Source of the DNA: Balanoglossus misakiensis
Lineage: Eukaryota > Hemichordata
Length of the DNA stretch: 64,000 nt
Direction of reading: 5' to 3'
NCBI GenBank assembly: GCA_040954595.2
Contig: CM082585.2
Span: 9,796,001 to 9,860,000, forward strand
Below the pieces are notes generated by a model. The model had not been told where the DNA came from and made no database searches. It was given only the letters and a program-made list of their open reading frames with translations. Within the stretch, counting starts at the first letter, position 1, and each line of letters starts with the position of its first letter. The translations under genes and the position numbers were made by a program. Below are positions 12,701-24,950 of this stretch, piece by piece.

Positions 12701-15700
12701 TTCGACTTTGCGAATTTTCAAAATTTCTTCATTTTTTGAAAAAATCATGGGTTATAGCTCATGATTTTTATCAAAAAATGACAATTTTTCGACTTTGCGA
12801 ATTTTCAAAATTTCTTCATTTTTTGAAAAAATCATGGGTTATAGCTCATGATTTTTATCAAAAAATGACAATTTTTCGACTTTGCGAATTTTCAAAATTT
12901 CTTCATTTTTTGAAAAAATCATGGGTTATAGCTCATGAAAATCATCAAAAAATAACAATTTTTCGATTTTGCGAATTTTCAAAATTTCTTCATTTTTTGA
13001 AAAAATCATGGGTTATAGCTCATGATTTTTATCAAAAAATGACAATTTTTCGACTTTGCGAATTTTCAAAATTTCTTCATTTTTTGAAAAAAATCATGGG
13101 TTATAGCTCATGATTTTTATCAAAAAATGACAATTTTTCGACTTTGCGAATTTTCAAAATTTCTTCATTTTTTGAAAAAATCATGGGTTATAGCTCATGA
13201 TTTTTATCAAAAAATCACAATTTTTCGACTTTGCGAATTTTCAAAATTTCTTCATTTTTTAAAAAAAATCATGGGTTATAGCTCATGATTTTTATCAAAA
13301 AATCACAATTTTTCGACTTTGCGAATTTTCAAAATTTCTTCATTTTTTGAAAAAATCATGGGTTATAGCTCATGATTTTTATCAAAAAATCACAATTTTT
13401 CGACTTTGCGAATTTTCAAAATTTCTTCATTTTTTGAAAAAATCATGGGTTATAGCTCATGATTTTTATCAAAAAATGACAATTTTTCGACTTTGCGAAT
13501 TTTCAAAATTTCTTCATTTTTTGAAAAAATCATGGGTTATAGCTCATGAAAATCATCAAAAAATGACAATTTTTCGATTTTGCGAATTTTCAAAATTTCT
13601 TCATTTTTTGAAAAAAATCATGGGTTATAGCTCATGATTTTTATCAAAAAATGACAATTTTTCGACTTTGCGAATTTTCAAAATTTCTTCATTTTTTGAA
13701 AAAATCATGGGTTATAGCTCATGATTTTTATCAAAAAATCACAATTTTTCGACTTTGCGAATTTTCAAAATTTCTTCATTTTTTGAAAAAATCATGGGTT
13801 ATAGCTCATGATTTTTATCAAAAAATCACAATTTTTCGACTTTGCGAATTTTCAAAATTTCTTCATTTTTTAAAAAAAATCATGGGTTATAGCTCATGAT
13901 TTTTATCAAAAAATCACAATTTTTCGACTTTGCGAATTTTCAAAATTTCTTCATTTTTTGAAAAAATCATGGGTTATAGCTCATGATTTTTATCAAAAAA
14001 TCACAATTTTTCGACTTTGCGAATTTTCAAAATTTCTTCATTTTTTGAAAAAATCATGGGTTATAGCTCATGATTTTTATCAAAAAATCACAATTTTTCG
14101 ACTTTGCGAATTTTCAAAATTTCTTCATTTTTTGAAAAAATCATGGGTTATAGCTCATGATTTTTATCAAAAAATCACAATTTTTCGACTTCGCGAATTT
14201 TCAAAATTTCTTCATTTTTTGAAAAAATCATGGGTTATAGCTCATGATTTTTATCAAAAAATCACAATTTTTCGACTTTGCGAATTTTCAAAATTTCTTC
14301 ATTTTTTGAAAAAATCATGGGTTATAGCTCATGATTTTTATCAAAAAATCACAATTTTTCGACTTTGCGAATTTTCAAAATTTCTTCATTTTTTGAAAAA
14401 ATCATGGGTTATAGCTCATGATTTTTATCAAAAAATCACAATTTTTCGACTTTGCGAATTTTCAAAATTTCTTCATTTTTTTAAAAAAATCATGGGTTAT
14501 AGCTCATGATTTTTATCAAAAAATCACAATTTTTCGACTTTGCGAATTTTCAAAATTTCTTCATTTTTTGAAAAAATCATGGGTTATAGCTCATGATTTT
14601 TAACAAAAAATCACAATTTTTCGACTTTGCGAATTTTCAAAATTTCTTCATTTTTTGAAAAAATCATGGGTTATAGCTCATGATTTTTATCAAAAAATCA
14701 CAATTTTTCGACTTTGCGAATTTTCAAAATTTCTTCATTTTTTGAAAAAATCATGGGTTATAGCTCATGATTTTTATCAAAAAATCACAATTTTTCGACT
14801 TTGCGAATTTTCAAAATTTCTTCATTTTTTGAAAAAATCATGGGTTATAGCTCATGATTTTTATCAAAAAATCACAATTTTTCGACTTTGCGAATTTTCA
14901 AAATTTCTTCATTTTTTGAAAAAATCATGGGTTATAGCTCATGATTTTTATCAAAAAATCACAATTTTTCGACTTTGCGAATTTTCAAAATTTCTTCATT
15001 TTTTGAAAAAATCATGGGTTATAGCTCATGATTTTTATCAAAAAATCACAATTTTTCGACTTTGCGAATTTTCAAAATTTCTTCATTTTTTGAAAAAATC
15101 ATGGGTTATAGCTCATGATTTTTATCAAAAAATCACAATTTTTCGACTTTGCGAATTTTCAAAATTTCTTCATTTTTTGAAAAAATCATGGGTTATAGCT
15201 CATGATTTTTATCAAAAAATCACAATTTTTCGACTTTGCGAATTTTCAAAATTTCTTCATTTTTTGAAAAAATCATGGGTTATAGCTCATGATTTTTATC
15301 AAAAAATCACAATTTTTCGACTTTGCGAATTTTCAAAATTTCTTCATTTTTTGAAAAAATCATGGGTTATAGCTCATGATTTTTATCAAAAAATCACAAT
15401 TTTTCGACTTTGCGAATTTTCAAAATTTCTTCATTTTTTTAAAAAAATCATGGGTTATAGCTCATGATTTTTTTCAAAAAATCACAATTTTTTGACTTTG
15501 CGAATTTTCAAAATTTCTTCATTTTTTGAAAAAATCATGGGTTATAGCTCATGATTTTTATCAAAAAATCACAATTTTTCGACTTTGCGAATTTTCAAAA
15601 TTTCTTCATTTTTTGAAAAAATCATGGGTTATAGCTCATGATTTTTATCAAAAAATCACAATTTTTCGACTTTGCGAATTTTCAAAATTTCTTCATTTTT

Positions 15701-17202
15701 TGAAAAAATCATGGGTTATAGCTCATGATTTTTATCAAAAAATCACAATTTTTCGACTTTGCGAATTTTCAAAATTTCTTCATTTTTTGAAAAAATCATG
15801 GGTTATAGCTCATGATTTTTATCAAAAAATCACAATTTTTCGACTTCGCGAATTTTCAAAATTTCTTCATTTTTTGAAAAAATCATGGGTTATAGCTCAT
15901 GATTTTTATCAAAAAATGACAATTTTTCGACTTTGCGAATTTTCAAAATTTCTTCATTTTTTGAAAAAATCATGGGTTATAGCTCATGATTTTTATCAAA
16001 AAATCACAATTTTTCGACTTTGCGAATTTTCAAAATTTCTTCATTTTTTGAAAAAATCATGGGTTATAGCTCATGATTTTTATCAAAAAATCACAATTTT
16101 TCGACTTTGCGAATTTTCAAAATTTCTTCATTTTTTGAAAAAATCATGGGTTATAGCTCATGATTTTTATCAAAAAATGACAATTTTTCGACTTTGCGAA
16201 TTTTCAAAATTTCTTCATTTTTTGAAAAAATCATGGGTTATAGCTCATGATTTTTATCAAAAAATCACAATTTTTCGACTTTGCGAATTTTCAAAATTTC
16301 TTCATTTTTTTAAAAAAATCATGGGTTATAGCTCATGATTTTTATCAAAAAATCACAATTTTTCGACTTTGCGAATTTTCAAAATTTCTTCATTTTTTGA
16401 AAAAATCATGGGTTATAGCTCATGATTTTTATCAAAAAATCACAATTTTTCGACTTTGCGAATTTTCAAAATTTCTTCATTTTTTGAAAAAATCATGGGT
16501 TATAGCTCATGATTTTTATCAAAAAATCACAATTTTTCGACTTTGCGAATTTTCAAAATTTCTTCATTTTTTGAAAAAATCATGGGTTATAGCTTATGAA
16601 AATCATCAAAAAATCACAATTTTTCGACTTTGCGAATTTTCAAAATTTCTTCAATTTTTGAAAAAATCATGGGTTATAGCTCATGATTTTTATCAAAAAA
16701 TCACAATTTTTCGACTTTGCGAATTTTCAAAATTTCTTCATTTTTTGAAAAAAATCATGGGTTATAGCTCATGATTTTTATCAAAAAATGACAATTTTTC
16801 GACTTTGCGAATTTTCAAAATTTCTTCATTTTTTGAAAAAATCATGGGTTATAGCTCATGATTTTTATCAAAAAATCACAATTTTTCGACTTTGCGAATT
16901 TTCAAAATTTCTTCATTTTTTGAAAAAATCATGGGTTATAGCTCATGATTTTTATCAAAAAATCACAATTTTTCGACTTTGCGAATTTTCAAAATTTCTT
17001 CATTTTTTGAAAAAATCATGGGTTATAGCTCATGATTTTTATCAAAAAATCACAATTTTTCGACTTTGCGAATTTTCAAAATTTCTTCATTTTTTGAAAA
17101 AATCATGGGTTATAGCTCATGATTTTTATCAAAAAATCACAATTTTTCGACTTTGCGAATTTTCAAAATTTCTTCATTTTTTGAAAAAATCATGGGTTAT
17201 AG
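9736..17202 (+). repeat. Higher-order repeat, copy B (7929-bp period)
   Basis: This is the second copy of the block at about 1807-9273. It keeps the same order of monomer variants and most rare single-base changes. It lacks one monomer near 11.6 kb and regains one near 13.6-13.9 kb, so the offset is 7842 bp between about 11.69 and 13.35 kb and 7929 bp on either side. A private change (GCTAAT for GCGAAT near 10795) and the shifted monomers show that the copies are not identical, which argues against a simple assembly duplication. Confidence 0.85.
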
Positions 17203-17920
17203 CTCATGAAAATCATAAAAAAATGACAATTTTTCGACTTTGCGAATTTTCAAAATTTCTTCAATTTTTGAAAAAATCATGGGTTATAGCTCATGATTTT
17301 TATCAAAAAATGACAATTTTTCGACTTTGCGAATTTTCAAAATTTCTTCATTTTTTGAAAAAATCATGGGTTATAGCTCATGATTTTTATCAAAAAATGA
17401 CAATTTTTCGACTTTGCGAATTTTCAAAATTTCTTCATTTTTTGAAAAAATCATGGGTTATAGCTCATGATTTTTATCAAAAAATGACAATTTTTCGACT
17501 TTGCGAATTTTCAAAATTTCTTCATTTTTTGAAAAAATCACGGGTTATAGCTCATGAAAATCATCAAAAAATAACAATTTTTCGATTTTGCGAATTTTCA
17601 AAATTTCTTCATTTTTTGAAAAAATCATGGGTTATAGCTCATGATTTTTATCAAAAAATGACAATTTTTCGACTTTGCGAATTTTCAAAATTTCTTCATT
17701 TTTTGAAAAAAATCATGGGTTATAGCTCATGATTTTTATCAAAAAATGACAATTTTTCGACTTTGCGAATTTTCAAAATTTCTTCATTTTTTGAAAAAAA
17801 TCATGGGTTATAGCTCATGATTTTTATCAAAAAATCACAATTTTTCGACTTTGCGAATTTTCAAAATTTCTTCATTTTTTGAAAAAATCATGGGTTATAG
17901 CTCATGATTTTTATCAAAAA

Positions 17921-19839
17921 ATGACAATTTTTCGACTTTGCGAATTTTCAAAATTTCTTCATTTTTTGAAAAAATCATGGGTTATAGCTTATGAAAATCA
18001 TCAAAAAATGACAATTTTTCTACTTTGCGAATTTTCAAAATTTCTTCAATTTTTGAAAAAATCATGGGTTATAGCTCATGATTTTTATCAAAAAATCACA
18101 ATTTTTCGACTTTGCGAATTTTCAAAATTTCTTCATTTTTTGAAAAAATCATGGGTTATAGCTCATGATTTTTATCAAAAAATCACAATTTTTCGACTTT
18201 GCGAATTTTCAAAATTTCTTCATTTTTTGAAAAAATCATGGGTTATAGCTCATGATTTTTATCAAAAAATCACAATTTTTCGACTTTGCGAATTTTCAAA
18301 ATTTCTTCATTTTTTGAAAAAATCATGGGTTATAGCTCATGATTTTTATCAAAAAATGACAATTTTTCGACTTCGCGAATTTTCAAAATTTCTTCATTTT
18401 TTGAAAAAATCATGGGTTATAGCTCATGATTTTTATCAAAAAATGACAATTTTTCGACTTTGCGAATTTTCAAAATTTCTTCATTTTTTGAAAAAATCAT
18501 GGGTTATAGCTCATGAAAATCATAAAAAAATGACAATTTTTCGACTTTGCGAATTTTCAAAATTTCTTCAATTTTTGAAAAAATCATGGGTTATAGCTCA
18601 TGATTTTTATCAAAAAATCACAATTTTTCGACTTTGCGAATTTTCAAAATTTCTTCATTTTTTGAAAAAATCATGGGTTATAGCTTATGAAAATCATCAA
18701 AAAATGACAATTTTTCGACTTTGCGAATTTTCAAAATTTCTTCAATTTTTGAAAAAATCATGGGTTATAGCTCATGATTTTTATCAAAAAATCACAATTT
18801 TTCGACTTTGCGAATTTTCAAAATTTCTTCATTTTTTGAAAAAATCATGGGTTATAGCTCATGATTTTTATCAAAAAATGACAATTTTTCGACTTTGCGA
18901 ATTTTCAAAATTTCTTCATTTTTTGAAAAAATCATGGGTTATAGCTCATGATTTTTATCAAAAAATCACAATTTTTCGACTTTGCGAATTTTCAAAATTT
19001 CTTCATTTTTTGAAAAAATCATGGGTTATAGCTCATGAAAATCATAAAAAAATGACAATTTTTCGACTTTGCGAATTTTCAAAATTTCTTCAATTTTTGA
19101 AAAAATCATGGGTTATAGCTCATGATTTTTATCAAAAAATGACAATTTTTCGACTTTGCGAATTTTCAAAATTTCTTCATTTTTTGAAAAAATCATGGGT
19201 TATAGCTCATGATTTTTATAAAAAAATCACAATTTTTCGACTTTGCGAATTTTCAAAATTTCTTCATTTTTTGAAAAAATCATGGGTTATAGCTCATGAA
19301 AATCATAAAAAAATGACAATTTTTCGACTTTGCGAATTTTCAAAATTTCTTCAATTTTTGAAAAAATCATGGGTTATAGCTCATGATTTTTATCAAAAAA
19401 TGACAATTTTTCGACTTTGCAAATTTTCAAAATTTCATCATTTTTTGAAAAAATCATGGGTTATAGCTCATGATTTTTATCAAAAAATGACAATTTTTCG
19501 ACTTTGCGAATTTTCAAAATTTCTTCAATTTTTGAAAAAATCATGGGTTATAGCTCATGATTTTTATCAAAAAATGACAATTTTTCGACTTTGCGAATTT
19601 TCAAAAATTTCTTCATTTTTTGAAAAAATCATGGGTTATAGCTCATGATTTTTATCAAAAAATGACAATTTTTCGACTTTGCGAATTTTCAAAATTTCTT
19701 CATTTTTTGAAAAAATCATGGGTTATAGCTCATGATTTTTATCAAAAAATCACAATTTTTCGACTTTGCGAATTTTCAAAATTTCTTCATTTTTTGAAAA
19801 AATCATGGGTTATATATAGCTCATGATTTTTATCAAAAA
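17921..19839 (+). repeat. Higher-order repeat, copy C (1919-bp period)
   Basis: A block of 22 monomers plus five extra bases whose rare variants recur 1919 bp downstream. Examples are TTCTACTTTGCG at 18019 and 19938, TTGCAAATTTTC with CATCATTTT near 19420 and 21339, an extra A in TTTTCAAAAATTTC near 19604 and 21523, and the TATATATAGC unit near 19812 and 21731. Confidence 0.85.
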
Positions 19840-21758
19840 ATGACAATTTTTCGACTTTGCGAATTTTCAAAATTTCTTCATTTTTTGAAAAAATCATGGG
19901 TTATAGCTTATGAAAATCATCAAAAAATGACAATTTTTCTACTTTGCGAATTTTCAAAATTTCTTCAATTTTTGAAAAAATCATGGGTTATAGCTCATGA
20001 TTTTTATCAAAAAATCACAATTTTTCGACTTTGCGAATTTTCAAAATTTCTTCATTTTTTGAAAAAATCATGGGTTATAGCTCATGATTTTTATCAAAAA
20101 ATCACAATTTTTCGACTTTGCGAATTTTCAAAATTTCTTCATTTTTTGAAAAAATCATGGGTTATAGCTCATGATTTTTATCAAAAAATCACAATTTTTC
20201 GACTTTGCGAATTTTCAAAATTTCTTCATTTTTTGAAAAAATCATGGGTTATAGCTCATGATTTTTATCAAAAAATGACAATTTTTCGACTTCGCGAATT
20301 TTCAAAATTTCTTCATTTTTTGAAAAAATCATGGGTTATAGCTCATGATTTTTATCAAAAAATGACAATTTTTCGACTTTGCGAATTTTCAAAATTTCTT
20401 CATTTTTTGAAAAAATCATGGGTTATAGCTCATGAAAATCATAAAAAAATGACAATTTTTCGACTTTGCGAATTTTCAAAATTTCTTCAATTTTTGAAAA
20501 AATCATGGGTTATAGCTCATGATTTTTATCAAAAAATCACAATTTTTCGACTTTGCGAATTTTCAAAATTTCTTCATTTTTTGAAAAAATCATGGGTTAT
20601 AGCTTATGAAAATCATCAAAAAATGACAATTTTTCGACTTTGCGAATTTTCAAAATTTCTTCAATTTTTGAAAAAATCATGGGTTATAGCTCATGATTTT
20701 TATCAAAAAATCACAATTTTTCGACTTTGCGAATTTTCAAAATTTCTTCATTTTTTGAAAAAATCATGGGTTATAGCTCATGATTTTTATCAAAAAATGA
20801 CAATTTTTCGACTTTGCGAATTTTCAAAATTTCTTCATTTTTTGAAAAAATCATGGGTTATAGCTCATGATTTTTATCAAAAAATCACAATTTTTCGACT
20901 TTGCGAATTTTCAAAATTTCTTCATTTTTTGAAAAAATCATGGGTTATAGCTCATGAAAATCATAAAAAAATGACAATTTTTCGACTTTGCGAATTTTCA
21001 AAATTTCTTCAATTTTTGAAAAAATCATGGGTTATAGCTCATGATTTTTATCAAAAAATGACAATTTTTCGACTTTGCGAATTTTCAAAATTTCTTCATT
21101 TTTTGAAAAAATCATGGGTTATAGCTCATGATTTTTATAAAAAAATCACAATTTTTCGACTTTGCGAATTTTCAAAATTTCTTCATTTTTTGAAAAAATC
21201 ATGGGTTATAGCTCATGAAAATCATAAAAAAATGACAATTTTTCGACTTTGCGAATTTTCAAAATTTCTTCAATTTTTGAAAAAATCATGGGTTATAGCT
21301 CATGATTTTTATCAAAAAATGACAATTTTTCGACTTTGCAAATTTTCAAAATTTCATCATTTTTTGAAAAAATCATGGGTTATAGCTCATGATTTTTATC
21401 AAAAAATGACAATTTTTCGACTTTGCGAATTTTCAAAATTTCTTCAATTTTTGAAAAAATCATGGGTTATAGCTCATGATTTTTATCAAAAAATGACAAT
21501 TTTTCGACTTTGCGAATTTTCAAAAATTTCTTCATTTTTTGAAAAAATCATGGGTTATAGCTCATGATTTTTATCAAAAAATGACAATTTTTCGACTTTG
21601 CGAATTTTCAAAATTTCTTCATTTTTTGAAAAAATCATGGGTTATAGCTCATGATTTTTATCAAAAAATCACAATTTTTCGACTTTGCGAATTTTCAAAA
21701 TTTCTTCATTTTTTGAAAAAATCATGGGTTATATATAGCTCATGATTTTTATCAAAAA
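19840..21758 (+). repeat. Higher-order repeat, copy D (1919-bp period)
   Basis: Second copy of the 1919-bp block. I saw no base differences between C and D at the rare-variant positions checked by eye, so this looks like the youngest duplication in the array. It lies next to the right edge and is followed by only about three more monomers. Confidence 0.85.
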
Positions 21759-22019
21759 ATGACAATTTTTCGACTTTGCGAATTTTCAAAATTTCTTCAT
21801 TTTTTGAAAAAATCATGGGTTATATATAGCTCATGATTTTTATCAAAAAATGACAATTTTTCGACTTTGCGAATTTTCAAAATTTCTTCATTTTTTGAAA
21901 AAATCATGGGTTATAGCTCATGATTTTTATCAAAAAATCACAATTTTTCGACTTTGCGAATTTTCAAAATTTCTTCATTTTTTGAAAAAATCATGGGTAT
22001 ATAGCTCATAAATATCACG

Positions 22020-22095
22020 GTGGTTCTTACAGACATTTTTTGTCCCTTAGAACCATAGTGGTTCTTACGGACATTTTTTGACCCTAAGAACGACA
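22020..22095. repeat. 38-bp tandem duplication with internal inverted repeats
   Basis: GTGGTTCTTAC plus ACATTTTTTG and a following CCC-TAGAAC or CCC-AAGAAC segment occur twice, at 22020 and 22058, with a 38-bp step. Each copy can fold: TGGTTCT pairs with AGAACCA in the first, GTTCTTA with TAAGAAC in the second. It abuts the right end of the satellite array. Confidence 0.8.
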
Positions 22096-23174
22096 GATTT
22101 AAAAGCATGTCCACAATTATTTAAAGTTCGTTTTTTATCGAGTTGCAGCTCTTGAGGCTTTAATTCAACAAAATCAGTACTCAAGAAATTTTCAATGGTA
22201 GTTTTAAAAGACAACATCAATACGAACATGAACGGTTCAACTCAATTTTTTTATTTTCATATTTGAGAATACATACATTTACAAGGAGCTTTTACAAAAA
22301 AGCAATTATATAGTATAAAAGTGGTAAACAAATAACATTAAATAAAGCTGGCAAATAAATAGAAATAAAACAACTTAACTTTGGAGAACAGCGAAGCGTT
22401 TCAGTGTCGGTTATTTTTTCTCTCTCCAATAACAGATGGTAGGCATGAAAGACCACTACGGTAACCAAATGGTTGCTAGCAGAAAACAAATCACAGTGAA
22501 GTGCTGAAAATCAGATGTACATAAGCGCAACACCATCACGTCTTTGAACTTGCTAACACCGGTTGAGATATTACCCCCTTATAAGAACTCTCATACTCAA
22601 AACTTTCACTAGCAGCACAAGAGGTGTAACCACGAAGGTAACACTGTGCCAATACCTCCAACCTACAAAAACTAATAATAAACCTGGGTTCATGAACTAC
22701 ATTGCAGGGTGGAAGGATTCATAACTATAGAAAAGTAAAGCATCTTCACATTAACATGAATGCAGAAGTAAACGCATACTCTCACATTTTACCTTTGATA
22801 GTAAAATTTATATTCAGCAAATGAAGTACAGCGGTAACATACAAATTTGCATAAGTCATGACCTGTAATATCTTTGCATAAGTAGTGACCAGTACTAAAT
22901 GGGCATAAGTATCAGCTTCTACTGAATACAGACTTTTCGGAGAATGCTCTAAAATTTAAATGACATGAAGTCAAGTATTTTACGAGTTTTTTAAAGGAAG
23001 GAATATCTCAACCTCGGCAAGTCTCTCGTCTTTCTCTCAGTGAAAAACACAGCAGAACGTGCAAAAAATATGACAAACAATATCAGACAAACTCAAGCTG
23101 CACAATGATTTGCAACCTGTCTGATATCGGAATTATGCCAAGCATCAAAAATGCTCTTCCCAGCCATTTCTTTT

Positions 23175-23250
23175 CAATTTAAGATGGCTGCCAGTTGTTG
23201 TTGGCCAATTCAAGATGGCTGCCAGCTGTCATCGGCCAACGGCCATCTTG
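23175..23250. repeat. 31-bp imperfect tandem repeat carrying AAGATGGCTGCC, with an inverted third copy
   Basis: CAATT-AAGATGGCTGCCAG is present at 23175 and again 31 bp later at 23206. A reverse-oriented GCCATCTTG follows at 23242-23250 and pairs perfectly over 9 bp with CAAGATGGC at 23211-23219. It lies in non-coding DNA 3' of the anosmin gene. Confidence 0.7.
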
Positions 23251-24357
23251 CAACATGTTAGCATAAAGTAGCTAGAGTTTTAAATTTTTCTTTCTGCAAG
23301 TTCAACGCCAAGTTTTTGTTTTGTTATTGGGCCTAATATAGATATATATACTACCTCTGTCCTATCATTATGTATTTTCAGAAATTAAAATAAAACAAAA
23401 ATGATCAAAAATACCATTTCAGTTCTATACAAATATTCCTATACACCTCTCTTAGAAACTAAACTCATATGTACATATTTTAATCTCTCCATTTTTTACA
23501 TTTTTTTCACATAATCTCATGTACTTACATGATCTGCGTTTATTTTACAACTCAGGATAACAAACAATAATTAATTTGGGAAAAAAACTGTATTTGCAGC
23601 AAAGGGTATATAATCAACTCATGTCTATTGTTCTTCAGCATCTCTGTAAATCTCAAAAATCTGCTTCTACCATTTTACAACCTTGAAAGTCAATGATCAA
23701 GGCATACCTTATTTGGACAACTTTGAATATAATTTGCATTTCATTTCATTTCAAAAAGTCCAATCAGATATTTCTAATGTTTCGATCTCACCAAATCACA
23801 GACGATTTCAGGCAGGCAGACTTTGGGTGGGTGGATACCGAAGAAACAAAGGACAGAATTGCAAAACGAAAAAATCAATAAACAGGAAGGCAGTGCGACT
23901 TGGAAAGTACAGTCTGTTTCTACTCAACTGATGAACCATACAATCTCTGTTTTGTAAGTTCTTGAAACTTTTCTCACTGATAGCTATCTGCAGAGTGTGT
24001 GGTCCAGAATCACATTTGGTACTGCAGTTTTCATGTGTACGGAAGGTTACAACTTCCGTGAAATAACTTACAGACACTACAGTTAAACTCTACAGACTAC
24101 AGTAACGGAATAAAAATCTACCTGATAATATAAAATCATATGCAGTCAATCCATGGGACCAGCCCTCAAAGTTTTAAAGACTGACAACTCCATTCCAACA
24201 ATGGATCCCAAACCTGCTTCTTCCCGCAAAAAATAAGTAAAAAATCAGTACCTTAGAGGAGAAAAAAACTTGGATTAGCAAATCTATTTTTTCCCCAAAC
24301 AAATTCGGCAGTTCACATTGCCCTGCACTAATTCCAATATCTTCATTTTTGAGTCAC

Positions 24358-24564
24358 TTGTTTTAAGGTAGTACATGCCAGATTTTCAGAAAGATGACAA
24401 ACCTTCCTATTCTTTGCAATATTCACAGCGTGGCAAGTCAAAGAAAACTGGGTGTTCACCATCTTGTTTCCATGAGATTTGCGGCCATTTTGAATTTTCA
24501 AATTTGAGACAATTTGACACAATTTTGCTCTGTCATTATCGAGGCACATTCTACCTTAAAACAA
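24358..24564. mobile_element. MITE-like element with about 22-bp terminal inverted repeats
   Basis: The left end reads TTGTTTTAAGGTAG then TACATGCC (24358-24379). The right end is its reverse complement (24543-24564), with three mismatches in 22 bases. The 207-bp interior is AT-rich and has no reading frame that looks like a transposase, which fits a non-autonomous miniature element. A clear target-site duplication is not visible, so the true ends could be a few bases in from these. A very similar end sequence lies at 56178-56196. Confidence 0.6.
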
Positions 24565-24900
24565 TCATTTCTAACGCTGGTAAAAGCTTAAACTTGCTGC
24601 TCATCAAGCTAAAAAAATTAAACAGTTATGGCAGAACAGTTTGTTTATTCCATTACCAGTAATATTTCAGCTGCATAAAAAAGATCATATATGACCTTCT
24701 GACCCAACATCATGTGACTGCCAAACAGCTTCTGATTGGCTAAACGTACAGGACCTCAAAACTTTCACTAGGCCAAGTTCAGAATATTTCATGTGCTTGC
24801 TTGGTCAAATGTCACCCTGATAGTTCAATGGACACTGTACCTACCCAGGACTTCCTTTAAAAAATTTATAACACAAGAGCATATAACAGTTAGCATATTT

Positions 24901-24950
24901 CCATATAAGGAAACACTTGTTCCAATATTACCATATAAGGAACACTTGTT
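24901..24950. repeat. 30-bp tandem duplication
   Basis: CCATATAAGGAAACACTTGT at 24901 is repeated at 24931 with one A deleted. A weaker relative (CCAAATAAGGTAATACTTTT) appears near 25002. Confidence 0.75.

Larger units (their letters stand above)
1046..22011 (+). repeat. 87-bp satellite array, about 240 monomers head to tail
   Basis: An 87-bp unit repeats without interruption for about 21 kb in one orientation. It can be read from ATGACAATTTTTCGACTTTG through GGGTTATAGCTCATGA to an A-run. Most units differ at only a few positions: ATGACA, ATCACA or ATAACA at the start; CATTTTTTG or CAATTTTTG in the middle; and CATGATTTTTATCA, CATGAAAATCATCA, TATGAAAATCATCA or CATGAAAATCATAA at the end. A minority of units are 88 bp through an extra A in the A-run, and three are 91 bp through an inserted TATA. 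The first unit (about 1046-1104) is the most diverged, as is usual at array edges. The right edge falls at 22011 after a slightly diverged last unit. Because 87 is 29 codons and one frame lacks stops, the array shows artificial open frames of up to 633 codons. Every +1 unit breaks them at the same place. I treat it as non-coding satellite DNA. The family is not one I can name. Confidence 0.97.

Noticed and set aside
1105-21745. Chain of plus-strand reading frames of 61-633 codons made of a 29-residue repeat
   Set aside because: They coincide exactly with the 87-bp satellite monomer, end at the same frameshift each time, overlap in other frames, and have no promoter, signal or non-repeat ends.
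1046-22011. CRISPR-like array
   Set aside because: Units are contiguous with no unique spacers, and the context is a eukaryotic intron-containing locus.
22240-22260. Definite poly(A) site for ANOS1 at the minus-strand AATAAA
   Set aside because: One of several such words in 4 kb of AT-rich sequence. Nothing favours it over those near 24643 or 23538.
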